Of a stretch of 13,370 bases of DNA, positions 6,697-13,370 are shown in pieces; position 1 is the stretch's first letter, and every line of letters begins with the position of its first letter. A program made the position numbers and the translations under genes. The notes under the pieces were generated by a model that saw only the letters and a program-made list of their open reading frames with translations, was not told where the DNA came from and made no database searches. Origin of the DNA: Sulfurimonas sp. (GTDB lineage Bacteria; Campylobacterota; Campylobacteria; Campylobacterales; Sulfurimonadaceae); contig DAOVJL010000012.1 in assembly GCA_030673275.1 (NCBI GenBank), forward strand, positions 1 to 13,370, written 5' to 3'.

Positions 6697-7341
6697 ATGA
6701 TTAAAGTAGCTCCTAGTGTTCTGTCTGCTGATTTTGGTAATTTACAAAGAGATGTTGAAGCTATCTGCGAAGCTGGCTGTGACTTAGTACATGTTGATGT
6801 TATGGATGGGCATTTTGTTCCAAACCTTACTATCGGACCTGTTGTTGTTTCTGCGATTGCTAAGTGTGCTACAAAACCTTTAGATATTCACCTTATGGTT
6901 CAAAACAATACATTTTTTGTTGAACTATTCGCACCTTTAAAACCTCAATATATCTCTTTTCATATTGAAGAGGAAAAACATCCTCATAGACTTATTCAAA
7001 AAATTCGTTCATACGGTATTAAGCCGGCAATAGTTCTAAATCCACATACTCCACCAGAGTCAATAGAGTACCTGCTTCAAGATTTGGATATGGTTCTTCT
7101 TATGAGTGTTAATCCTGGATTTGGCGGACAAAGTTTTATTGATACAGTTATACCAAAAGCTAAAAGACTTAGTGAGTTGAGAGATAAAATAAATCCGAAG
7201 TGTCTTATAGAAGTCGACGGCGGAGTTAATGATAAAAATATACAACAACTAAAAGATGTTGGTGTTGATGTTGTCGTTGCCGGAAGTTATGTATTTAAAC
7301 ATGCTTCAAAAGAAGAAGCTATTAAAAGTCTACAAATCTAA
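6697..7341 (+). CDS. rpe: Ribulose-phosphate 3-epimerase
   Basis: Rpe interconverts ribulose 5-phosphate and xylulose 5-phosphate in the pentose phosphate pathway; it is also used in the Calvin cycle, though nothing else here points to that cycle. The 214-residue TIM-barrel protein has all family motifs: SVLSADFGNL at 7-16, HVDVMDGHFVPN at 32-43, HLMV at 65-68, SVNPGFGGQSFI at 137-148 and VDGGVN at 173-178. Metal ligands and acid-base residues H32, D34, H65 and D174 are intact. Length is normal. Start: ATG with AAGG 6 bases upstream, behind tandem -10 boxes. The TAA stop shares its last A with the ATG of trpF (TAATG), so the two are translationally coupled. Confidence 0.97.
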   Translation: MIKVAPSVLSADFGNLQRDVEAICEAGCDLVHVDVMDGHFVPNLTIGPVVVSAIAKCATKPLDIHLMVQNNTFFVELFAPLKPQYISFHIEEEKHPHRLIQKIRSYGIKPAIVLNPHTPPESIEYLLQDLDMVLLMSVNPGFGGQSFIDTVIPKAKRLSELRDKINPKCLIEVDGGVNDKNIQQLKDVGVDVVVAGSYVFKHASKEEAIKSLQI

Positions 7342-7925
7342 TGCGTGTCAAAATTTGTGGTATTACTAACTATGAAGATGCTATGGTAGCTATTGAGGCT
7401 GGTGCTGATGCACTTGGTTTTGTATTTTATGAAAAATCACCTCGTTATATTTCACCGTTGGATGCTAAACAAATCATAAAAAAGCTTCCACCTTTTGTAG
7501 AGAAAGTTGGACTTTTTGTAAATGTAGATGCACAAATAATAAACTCATATATTCAAGAATCTGGCTGTACTTTAGCTCAACTTCACTTTGAAACTCCAGA
7601 TGAACTTTATGAACAACTTTTTGTTCCATATATAAAAGTAATTAGGGCTAAAGAAGCTAAAGATATATCACAATATAGTGATGAATACAGACTTGTTGAT
7701 GCTTACTGCGAGGCTTATGGCGGGTCCGGTAAAAGATTAAATATAGAGTGGTTTAAAGATATTGATTGCTCTAAAATAATATTAGCAGGTGGCTTGGACC
7801 CTCAAAACGTAGCGTCACTAAAAGAGTATGGCTTTTATGGGGTTGATGTGAGTAGTGGAGTTGAAATATCCCACGGTATTAAGAGTGAAGAGAAAGTTAA
7901 AGAATTTATTATTAATGCTAAGTAA
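7341..7925 (+). CDS. trpF: Phosphoribosylanthranilate isomerase
   Basis: TrpF performs the Amadori rearrangement of N-(5'-phosphoribosyl)anthranilate in tryptophan synthesis. The 194-residue TIM barrel starts MRVKICGITN with catalytic cysteine C6, has GADALGFVFYEKSPRYI at 22-38 (R35 conserved), KVGLFVN at 55-61, the general acid D120 in LVDAY, then GGSGK and the phosphate-binding end LAGGLDPQNV and GVDVSSGVE. The QLHG motif is altered to QLHFETPDE, which is acceptable in the family. No other trp gene is in the window, so it is separated from any main trp operon. It is placed between rpe and dnaQ, overlapping rpe by 1 base and the chosen dnaQ start by 11 bases. No trp leader or attenuator is visible, so regulation probably follows rpe. 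Confidence 0.95.
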   Translation: MRVKICGITNYEDAMVAIEAGADALGFVFYEKSPRYISPLDAKQIIKKLPPFVEKVGLFVNVDAQIINSYIQESGCTLAQLHFETPDELYEQLFVPYIKVIRAKEAKDISQYSDEYRLVDAYCEAYGGSGKRLNIEWFKDIDCSKIILAGGLDPQNVASLKEYGFYGVDVSSGVEISHGIKSEEKVKEFIINAK

Positions 7926-8715
7926 TGATTTTGCTCTGGATAGTAAAAGTATCCATAAACTTTCATCTAAAGGTTTATGTTTAGAGAGATTAAAAGAACA
8001 GGTGGATGATGATTTAGACTTTTCCCTTGAGCTTTGGCGCTCACAAGGTTTAGATATAAAAAAACATCACGGTTCTTTTTACTTTGCCACTAGATTTATA
8101 CCCATCAGAGATGCAGAGTTTTGTATTGTAGATATTGAGACAAATGGCTCTAAAATAGACAAACATCAAATTATAGAGATTGCTGCAGTTAAAGTAAAAG
8201 ATGGCAAGATTATAGACAGCTATGAGTCACTTGTTAAATGCAAAGAGATTAATCCGCATATTACGGAGATAACTGGCATAAATGCGGAGGATACAAAAGA
8301 TGCTCCTAATTTAAAAAAAGTGATGTATGATTTTAAGATATTTTTGGGTGACTCAATCTTTGTAGCTCATGATGTAAAATTTGACTATAGGTTTATATCT
8401 TTAAGTATGCAAAAAGTTGGTTTAGCGCCTCTGCTAAACAGAAGTTTATGTTCTCTTTTTCTTGCTGAGAGGACAATTGAGTCATATAGATATGCACTTT
8501 CATATCTAAATGAGTCTTTAAACCTACATCCTGATGCAACCCACCATAGAGCAATGAGTGATGTTTTAACCACTTATGAGCTATTTAAATTATCATTAAA
8601 AAATTTAGATAAGAGTGTTAAAACTGTTGAGGATGTTATAAAATTTTCTAAAGAGGCGAAAAGACTAAAAAGACCTAAGTTTGACCCACTATTGGAAAAT
8701 AATCCTGAAAATTAA
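7915..8715 (+). CDS. dnaQ: DEDDh 3'-5' exonuclease, DnaQ family (DNA polymerase III epsilon-like)
   Basis: The exonuclease domain covers about residues 66-225 of 266 and has the full DEDDh set: D73 and E75 in IVDIETNGS, D157 in VAHDVKFDYRF, and H211 with D216 in HHRAMSDVLTTYELF. This is the proofreading exonuclease fold; in Campylobacterota the protein of this size is annotated DnaQ. It has an extra 65-residue N-terminal segment with a block DFSLELWRSQGLDIKKHHGS that is not part of the nuclease fold and whose role I do not know. A basic tail (EAKRLKRPKFDP) ends the protein; a clear beta-clamp motif is not seen. The ATG at 7915 is chosen over a TTG 60 bases further upstream (7855), which would lie deep in trpF. 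The ribosome-binding site is weak, consistent with coupling to trpF. Role in replication versus repair is not certain. Confidence 0.88.
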   Translation: MLSNDFALDSKSIHKLSSKGLCLERLKEQVDDDLDFSLELWRSQGLDIKKHHGSFYFATRFIPIRDAEFCIVDIETNGSKIDKHQIIEIAAVKVKDGKIIDSYESLVKCKEINPHITEITGINAEDTKDAPNLKKVMYDFKIFLGDSIFVAHDVKFDYRFISLSMQKVGLAPLLNRSLCSLFLAERTIESYRYALSYLNESLNLHPDATHHRAMSDVLTTYELFKLSLKNLDKSVKTVEDVIKFSKEAKRLKRPKFDPLLENNPEN

Positions 8716-8716
8716 A

Positions 8717-8748
8717 AGAGTAATTTTACTATTTTAATTTTTTACTCT
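8717..8748. terminator. Possible bidirectional terminator between dnaQ and accA
   Basis: AGAGTAA and TTACTCT form a 7-base-pair stem with an 18-base T-rich loop, filling the 26-base gap between two convergent genes and overlapping the last codons of accA. On the plus strand the loop supplies T-runs but the bases after the stem do not, so a smaller hairpin (AGTAA with TTACT, 8719-8730) followed by the T-rich stretch is an alternative. Weak evidence, helped by position. Confidence 0.35.
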
Positions 8749-9677
8749 GAAAAAGCTCCAGCGCTAGTCAATTTTTTGTACCTAGCATCCATTCTCTCTT
8801 CTTCGCTCATTTGGCGAAGCTTAGATAGCTCGTCTAAAAAGTAATCAGCTATTGCAGAAGCAGCACCATCTCTATCTCTGTGAGCACCAATTAACGGTTC
8901 ATCAATTACATCATCGATAAGATCTAGCTCTTTTAAATCTCCACTTGTAATCTTCATGGCATTTGTAGCAGCTTCAGCTTTTGCGGGGTCATTCCATAAA
9001 ATTGCAGAACACCCTTCAGGTGAGATAACACTAAATACAGAGTAACGCATCATCGCAAATCTATCAGCAACACCGATAGCAAGAGCACCACCAGAACCAC
9101 CTTCGCCTATAACTACAGAAACTGTTGGTGTTTTAAGTTCAGCAAGTTCAATTAGATTTCTTGCAATTGCCTCACTTTGGTTTCTCTCTTCAGCACCGAT
9201 ACCAGGATATGCGCCCGGAGTATCAATAAGCATTAGAACCGGAATATTGAATTTTTCTGCAAGCTTAGCTGCACGAAGAGCTTTTCTGTAACCCTCTGGA
9301 TGTGGCATACCGAAATTTCTTTTAATTTTGTTCTTAGTTCCACGACCTTTTTGTTCACCGATTACCATAACTTTTTCATCGCCAATATAACCAATATAAC
9401 AAAGAATAGCTGCATCATCACGGAAGTGTCTATCTCCGTGAATTTCATACTTATCTCTCATTATCAGATTTATATAATCAAGTGCATACGGTCTATCTAA
9501 GTGACGAGCAAGTTGAAGTTTTTGAAATGGCGATAAGTTATTAAATATTTTTGCAACAGCTTTATCTAAATCTTTTTGAAGATTCTCAGCCGCACCTTCG
9601 TCATGACGAACTTGCGCAGAGATAATATCCTCTTGGATAAATTTAATCTTATGCTCAAAGTCTAAATATGTAGCCAA
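8742..9677 (-). CDS. accA: Acetyl-CoA carboxylase carboxyltransferase subunit alpha
   Basis: AccA pairs with AccD (not in this window) to transfer the carboxyl group from biotin-BCCP to acetyl-CoA, giving malonyl-CoA, the first step of fatty-acid synthesis. The 311-residue protein has a helical N-terminal segment and then the crotonase-like core: [61 protein letters not shown], and the oxyanion-hole stretch [18 protein letters not shown], with [13 protein letters not shown]. Length matches the family. The start is a TTG with AAGGAT 6 bases before it; the resulting MATYLDFE is the usual N-terminus in related bacteria. It lies 15 bases after fabF and is the last gene of the minus-strand fatty-acid cluster. 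Confidence 0.97.
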   Translation of the reverse strand: MATYLDFEHKIKFIQEDIISAQVRHDEGAAENLQKDLDKAVAKIFNNLSPFQKLQLARHLDRPYALDYINLIMRDKYEIHGDRHFRDDAAILCYIGYIGDEKVMVIGEQKGRGTKNKIKRNFGMPHPEGYRKALRAAKLAEKFNIPVLMLIDTPGAYPGIGAEERNQSEAIARNLIELAELKTPTVSVVIGEGGSGGALAIGVADRFAMMRYSVFSVISPEGCSAILWNDPAKAEAATNAMKITSGDLKELDLIDDVIDEPLIGAHRDRDGAASAIADYFLDELSKLRQMSEEERMDARYKKLTSAGAFSE

Positions 9678-9692
9678 ATTAAATCCTTATAC

Positions 9693-10910
9693 CTAGATTT
9701 TCTTAAAAATTAGGACGCCGTTTGTTCCACCAAAACCAAATGAGTTACTCATTACAGTATTTAGTTCAGCTTTTCTTGATCCAGTTGTAACATAGTCTAA
9801 ATCACAGTTTTCATCAGGCGTTTCATAGTTAATTGTTGGAGGAATAATTCCATCACGCATAGCCATAAGACATGTAACTGCTTCAATACCGCCAGCTGCA
9901 CCAAGACAGTGACCTATTTGACCTTTGATAGAACTCATTGGAGGACAATTCTCTTTACCGCCAAGCAACTCTTTTACTGCCGCTGTTTCATTTTTATCAT
10001 TAATAGGTGTACTTGTTCCATGCGCGTTTACATAGTCAAGTTTAGGCTCACCTGCCATTTTATATGCAGCTTTCATTGCGCGAGCAGGACCATCAAGACT
10101 TGGTGTAGTAATATGGTTAGCATCACCACTCTCACCAAAACCTACAATCTCACCATAAATATTTGCACCACGAGCTACTGCATCTTCATAAATTTCTAAA
10201 ATTAAAGCTGCTGCACCCTCACCCATTACAAAACCATCACGGTCTGCATCAAAAGGACGAGAAGCACCTTTAGGATTTTCATTGTTAGTAGAAAGTGCTT
10301 TCATAGCAGCAAAACCGCCAACACCGGCACCAGTTACGGCACACTCAGCAGAAACTACTAACATCTTATCTGCACCACCACAAACAATAGTTTTCATAGC
10401 CTCACTGATAGCGTGCGTACCAGCGGCACATGCAGTAACACTTGAAAGGTTTGGACCTTTTGTTCCATGCTCAATAGAAACAAAACCACCAAGCATATTT
10501 ACCAAAGCTCCCGGGATAAAAAATGGAGATATTCTGCGAGGTCCTCTAGTTTCAATGATAATAGAATTTTTCTCAATCAATGGAAGTCCTCCAATGCCTG
10601 AACCAGCACTGATTCCCATTCTTTCCATATCAGTATCTTCTGCTAAATTAGCATCAGCCATTGCTTCTTGAGCTGCTTTAAGACCAAGATGGATAAATCT
10701 ATCAGCTTTTTTAACCTCTTTTGGAGCCATTACAGTTGATGGGTCAAAATCTTTAACTTCACCTGCAATTTTTACACTGTAATTTTCTGGGTCAAAAAGA
10801 GTAATCTTATCTATTCCACACTCACCATCACAAATAGCTTTGAAAGAACTCTCTTTATCATTTCCAACTGCATTTATCATGCCCAACCCAGTAACTACAA
10901 CTCTTTTCAT
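9693..10910 (-). CDS. fabF: 3-oxoacyl-[acyl-carrier-protein] synthase II
   Basis: FabF condenses malonyl-ACP with acyl-ACP in elongation and in unsaturated fatty-acid synthesis. The 405-residue thiolase-fold protein has the Cys-His-His triad: C161 in SSVTACAAGTHAI, H297 in VNAHGTSTP, H334 in KGQIGHCLGAAGGIE, plus K329. The glycine-rich end NSFGFGGTNGVL at 389-400 is intact. The TACAAGTHA context and overall length favour FabF over FabB. Start: ATG with CGGAG 7 bases upstream, giving MKRVVVTGLG. It follows acpP by 106 bases containing a terminator-like hairpin, so it may depend on read-through or on a promoter in that gap. accA follows by 15 bases. Confidence 0.97.
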   Translation of the reverse strand: MKRVVVTGLGMINAVGNDKESSFKAICDGECGIDKITLFDPENYSVKIAGEVKDFDPSTVMAPKEVKKADRFIHLGLKAAQEAMADANLAEDTDMERMGISAGSGIGGLPLIEKNSIIIETRGPRRISPFFIPGALVNMLGGFVSIEHGTKGPNLSSVTACAAGTHAISEAMKTIVCGGADKMLVVSAECAVTGAGVGGFAAMKALSTNNENPKGASRPFDADRDGFVMGEGAAALILEIYEDAVARGANIYGEIVGFGESGDANHITTPSLDGPARAMKAAYKMAGEPKLDYVNAHGTSTPINDKNETAAVKELLGGKENCPPMSSIKGQIGHCLGAAGGIEAVTCLMAMRDGIIPPTINYETPDENCDLDYVTTGSRKAELNTVMSNSFGFGGTNGVLIFKKI

Positions 10911-10926
10911 TCAAAATCTCCGTGAA

Positions 10927-10932
10927 AATATA
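10927..10932 (-). promoter_or_regulatory. Possible -10 box for fabF-accA
   Basis: Minus-strand TATATT lies 17 bases before the fabF ATG in AT-rich DNA downstream of the acpP terminator. The spacing leaves a very short leader that would include little more than the ribosome-binding site, so this is a weak candidate. It is listed because the hairpin after acpP implies that fabF needs either read-through or its own start. Confidence 0.2.
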
Positions 10933-10969
10933 AAATACTTTTTAAAAATCAGTAAATACTCTGACAACT

Positions 10970-11003
10970 AAAAAATATTTACTACTGAGGATATCCCCAG
11001 TAG
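10970..11003 (-). terminator. Intrinsic terminator downstream of acpP
   Basis: On the minus strand a nearly perfect palindrome, CTACTGGGGATATCCTCAGTAG broken by one mismatch pair, begins 13 bases after the acpP stop (10982-11003) and is followed by a T-rich tail with six consecutive T (10970-10975). With CTACTG/CAGTAG as outer arms and GG/CC inside, it forms a stable hairpin of about 9 pairs. This is the best canonical terminator in the window. Its stem is much richer in G and C than the surrounding DNA. Confidence 0.7.
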
Positions 11004-11016
11004 AAAATAAAGCTAA

Positions 11017-11244
11017 TTACTTGCTTTCTATGTAGTTAACTACATCAGCAACTGTTTGAATTTTCTCTGCTTCATCATCAGGAATTTCAATATCAAATTT
11101 TTCTTCAAGAGCCATTACTAATTCAACTACGTCAAGGCTATCAGCACCTAAATCTTCAACGAACTTTGCGTCCTCTTTAACTTCATCAGCGCTAACGCTT
11201 AATTGCTCAACTACTACTTCTTTAATATCGTCTAAAAGTGCCAT
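11017..11244 (-). CDS. acpP: Acyl carrier protein
   Basis: This 75-residue acidic protein carries growing acyl chains on a phosphopantetheine arm. The attachment serine is S36 in the canonical motif [19 protein letters not shown]; the helix [20 protein letters not shown] follows as in all type II ACPs. Start: ATG with AGGAG 5 bases upstream. It has its own promoter with an extended -10 and a terminator after it, so it can be transcribed as a single-gene unit as well as part of the cluster. This fits its high cellular demand. Neighbours fabG, fabF and accA use acyl- or malonyl-ACP or supply it. Confidence 0.98.
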   Translation of the reverse strand: MALLDDIKEVVVEQLSVSADEVKEDAKFVEDLGADSLDVVELVMALEEKFDIEIPDDEAEKIQTVADVVNYIESK

Positions 11245-11278
11245 TATAGCTCCTATGTTTTATGTTTAAATTCACGAA

Positions 11279-11287
11279 ATTATAGCA
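11279..11287 (-). promoter_or_regulatory. Extended -10 promoter of acpP
   Basis: The minus strand reads ATGCTATAATTTCG: a perfect TATAAT preceded by TG and one base, the extended -10 arrangement. Transcription would begin near 11272, giving a leader of roughly 28 bases containing AGGAG. A T-rich stretch lies upstream. This is the strongest-looking promoter in the window. Confidence 0.7.
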
Positions 11288-11322
11288 TAACTAACTTAAT
11301 TTATTAAAAATGCTTAGCAAAC

Positions 11323-11338
11323 AAGAGAAAAATCTCTT
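11323..11338 (-). terminator. Possible terminator at the end of fabG
   Basis: AAGAGA and TCTCTT pair around a four-base loop, overlapping the fabG TAA stop. On the minus strand it is followed after a short spacer by a run of five T (11305-11309 region) that also follows a second, tiny TGC/GCA repeat. The stem is only 6 pairs and the T-run is not adjacent, so termination is likely partial at best; some read-through into acpP is plausible. Confidence 0.3.
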
Positions 11339-12083
11339 ATGCCATATTTAGTCCACCATTAACTTTTAGTGTTTCACCGGTTATATAACTTGAATGATCT
11401 GAAAGTAAGAATGCTGTCGCCTCTGCCACTTCGCTTGGCAATCCAAAGCGCTTCATTGGAATATTTGCAGTAAATCCATCTTTGACCTCATCACTAAGAA
11501 CATCTGTCATCTCTGTAGCAATGAAACCTGGTGTTACAGTGTTATAGCGGATTCCACTAGTTGCTGCTTCAATTGCAAAACTTTTTGTCATTGCAATTAC
11601 TCCACCTTTAGATGCTGCGTAATTTGTTTGTCCACCATTACCAGTCTCACCTACTATAGAGGCAATATTCACAACTGAGCCAAATTTTTTCTTTCTCATA
11701 ACTTTCATGGATTCACGACAACCAATAAAACAAGAAGTAAGATTTGCATTGATTACACTCATAAAATCATCTGTTTTCATGCGAAGAGCCAGTTTATCTC
11801 TTGTAATACCTGCATTATTAACAAGGTATGAAAGCTCACCGTCACTATCCATTATAGTTTTTATTGCATCAATATATGCAGCTTCATCACTAACATCAAA
11901 ACCGATAACGGCAGCACTGCCACCGGCAGCTTCTATAGCTTCTTTTACAGCATCCGCCTCTGCAGCTCCGCTTCTATAGTTAACCCATACTTTAAGACCA
12001 AATCCTGCTAGAGTTTTTGCTATCTCTGCACCAATACCACGACTTGAACCTGTTACTAAAACATTTTTACCGCTAAATTTCAT
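11337..12083 (-). CDS. fabG: 3-oxoacyl-[acyl-carrier-protein] reductase
   Basis: FabG reduces 3-oxoacyl-ACP to 3-hydroxyacyl-ACP with NADPH. The 248-residue short-chain dehydrogenase has the cofactor motif TGSSRGIG at 11-18, D63 in FDVSD, NNAG at 89-92, and the catalytic set N114, S142, Y155 and K159 (NYAASKGG). VTPGFIATEMT and the C-terminal SSYITGETLKVNGGLNMA are standard for FabG. The first loop NYRSGA, with an arginine two residues after the second beta strand, favours NADPH. Start: ATG with AAAGGAA about 9 bases upstream, 21 bases after the gpmI stop, so the two are probably cotranscribed. Many SDRs look alike, but placement next to acpP and fabF supports the fatty-acid role. Confidence 0.96.
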   Translation of the reverse strand: MKFSGKNVLVTGSSRGIGAEIAKTLAGFGLKVWVNYRSGAAEADAVKEAIEAAGGSAAVIGFDVSDEAAYIDAIKTIMDSDGELSYLVNNAGITRDKLALRMKTDDFMSVINANLTSCFIGCRESMKVMRKKKFGSVVNIASIVGETGNGGQTNYAASKGGVIAMTKSFAIEAATSGIRYNTVTPGFIATEMTDVLSDEVKDGFTANIPMKRFGLPSEVAEATAFLLSDHSSYITGETLKVNGGLNMA

Positions 12084-12104
12084 ATAAATAATTTCCTTTT
12101 TTTG

Positions 12105-13370
12105 TTAGATTAAACTGTGATCCATCTCTTGAGGGATATCTATATTCATAAGTTTTAAAACTGTTGGAGCAATATTATTCAAACCACCACTCTCAACCTT
12201 AGAAACTCCATCTGCTTCAACAAAACACCACACTTTTCCAACTGTGTGATTTGTTAAAACGTTACCATGCTCATCTTTCATCTCTTCACAGTTCCCATGA
12301 TCAGAAGTGATAACTACTGCATAATCCTGCTCTTTTGCTTTCTCTAAAATAAGTCCAAGCTGAGTATCTACTGTATTAACAGCAATTTTTGCGGCCTCAA
12401 AGTCACCGGTATGACCTACCATATCACCATTAGCAAAATTTACAACTACAAAATCATACTCTTCATCCATTGCTTTTAATACAACTTCTCCAACTTCAAC
12501 AGCGCTCATCTCCGGTTTCTCATCATAAGTTTTTACATCTGGAGATGGGATAAGAACTCTTGTCTCATTTTCATAAGGCTCATCAATCCCGCCATTCATA
12601 AAGAAAGTGACATGTGCATACTTTTCAGTCTCAGCAGTATGCAGTTGTCTTAAACCTTTTGATGATATAACTTCCGCTAGTGTATTTTTAGGAGCATCTT
12701 TTCTAAATAAAACAGGAAAAGAGAAACTCTTGTCATACTCTGTAATAGTTGTTAGGTTAACATTTATATGTGATTTTGAAAATTCACTAAAATTCTTGTC
12801 ACCAATGACACGAACTAACTCTCTCATTCTGTCACTTCTAAAGTTAATAGTCAAAACACTATCGCCATCTTCAAATCCATCATAACCTTCAAATGCAGTT
12901 GGAGCAACAAACTCATCCGTATCTCCTAAAGCATACGATGAGCCTATATAGCTGGCTGGATCAAAGTCAGTTTTTGGTTTTGCATTTACTATTGCATCGT
13001 AACCTCTTTGAACTCTCTCCCAACGATTATCTCTATCCATAGAGTAAAAACGACCGCTTATTGTAGCAATCTTAATATTTTCATTTAGATGATTCTTAAC
13101 CTTTTTTAGGTACTTTTGTGCAGAAGTCGGAGAGACATCTCTTCCATCAGTTATAAGGTGTAGAAAAACCTTTTTACCTTCTGCTGCAGCAATATCAGCT
13201 ATTCCCATAAAATGGTCAATATGAGAATGAACACCACCATCACTCATAAGTCCGATTAAATGTAATCTATCTGAAGCATTTAAAAGATTTTTCAACTCTT
13301 TATTATCTTTCATACTATTTTCATTTAATGCTAAAGATATTTTCACCAAATCTTGATATAAAACTCTTCC
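12105..13370 (-). CDS. gpmI: Cofactor-independent phosphoglycerate mutase, 5' end outside the window
   Basis: GpmI interconverts 3- and 2-phosphoglycerate using two metal ions (usually Mn2+), without 2,3-bisphosphoglycerate. The visible 421 residues begin GRVLYQDLVKI at the right edge, a conserved family motif, and include HLIGLMSDGGVHSH, LITDGRDVSP, ISGRFYSMDRDNRWERV, NFRSDRMREL, VNFANGDMVGHTG and VITSDHGNCEEM, which supply substrate-binding arginines and most metal ligands. The end MDHSLI resembles the usual terminus. The N-terminal region of about 70 residues with the phosphorylated serine lies beyond the window. The TTG at 13349 is not the start, because the conserved frame continues upstream of it. 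It is the first visible gene of the cluster; fabG follows by 21 bases. Confidence 0.96.
   Translation of the reverse strand, partial: GRVLYQDLVKISLALNENSMKDNKELKNLLNASDRLHLIGLMSDGGVHSHIDHFMGIADIAAAEGKKVFLHLITDGRDVSPTSAQKYLKKVKNHLNENIKIATISGRFYSMDRDNRWERVQRGYDAIVNAKPKTDFDPASYIGSSYALGDTDEFVAPTAFEGYDGFEDGDSVLTINFRSDRMRELVRVIGDKNFSEFSKSHINVNLTTITEYDKSFSFPVLFRKDAPKNTLAEVISSKGLRQLHTAETEKYAHVTFFMNGGIDEPYENETRVLIPSPDVKTYDEKPEMSAVEVGEVVLKAMDEEYDFVVVNFANGDMVGHTGDFEAAKIAVNTVDTQLGLILEKAKEQDYAVVITSDHGNCEEMKDEHGNVLTNHTVGKVWCFVEADGVSKVESGGLNNIAPTVLKLMNIDIPQEMDHSLI

Noticed and set aside
7855..7914. Longer start for the dnaQ-family gene
   Set aside because: It is a non-ATG codon deep inside trpF with no ribosome-binding site, and the added 20 residues are basic translation of trpF sequence in another frame.
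10282..10671. Plus-strand open frame of 129 codons antisense to fabF
   Set aside because: It is the complement of well-conserved fabF codons, has no ribosome-binding site or family motif, and is rich in Ala/Pro/Ser as expected of a shadow frame.
1..13370. Mobile elements, CRISPR arrays, tRNA or rRNA genes, horizontally acquired island
   Set aside because: No direct-repeat arrays, transposase or integrase motifs, tRNA-like cloverleafs or abrupt composition change were seen on reading; almost all DNA is accounted for by housekeeping genes.

Overview
The window is ordinary AT-rich bacterial chromosome, apparently from a member of the Campylobacterota (Epsilonproteobacteria) close to Sulfurimonas or Sulfuricurvum. 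This rests on base composition and on gene neighbourhoods I recall from the phylum: rpmB beside a two-TM RCK potassium channel (as in Helicobacter pylori HP0490/HP0491), rpe near dnaQ, and a gpmI-fabG-acpP-fabF-accA series (the same order, with insertions, in Campylobacter jejuni). No database search was run. There is no rRNA, tRNA, CRISPR array, insertion sequence or prophage, and no gene-free stretch over about 160 bases.

Layout. (1) 1-1746, plus strand: the 3' end of polyphosphate kinase (ppk), a gamma-carbonic anhydrase family hexapeptide protein, a TRIC/UPF0126 membrane protein, then a 36-residue lipoprotein gene with its own promoter and a perfect hairpin behind it. (2) 4300-1795, minus strand: rpmB, a two-TM potassium channel with RCK domains, and argJ, closely packed, with TTG starts for the last two. 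(3) 4458-8715, plus strand: two overlapping signalling genes (an HDOD-domain protein and a STAS / receiver-like / STAS / CheX protein), then rpe-trpF-dnaQ, also overlapping. (4) 13370-8742, minus strand: gpmI (5' end outside the window), fabG, acpP, fabF, accA.

How the genes work together. AccA makes malonyl-CoA with its partners, AcpP carries the acyl chain, FabF condenses and FabG reduces, so block 4 is a fatty-acid synthesis cluster headed by a glycolytic mutase. acpP has its own extended -10 promoter and a good intrinsic terminator, which would let it be made in excess over fabF and accA. Rpe serves the pentose phosphate pathway, TrpF tryptophan synthesis and ArgJ arginine synthesis.

Most of the window is housekeeping. 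The part least explained by known pathways is the HDOD + CheX-type gene pair at 4458-6646: a translationally coupled module in which the N-terminal signalling domains appear to have lost their phosphorylation or metal residues while the C-terminal CheX-like domain keeps the phosphatase signature ExxN. The 36-residue lipoprotein and the RCK channel without a recognisable glycine motif are secondary points of interest.
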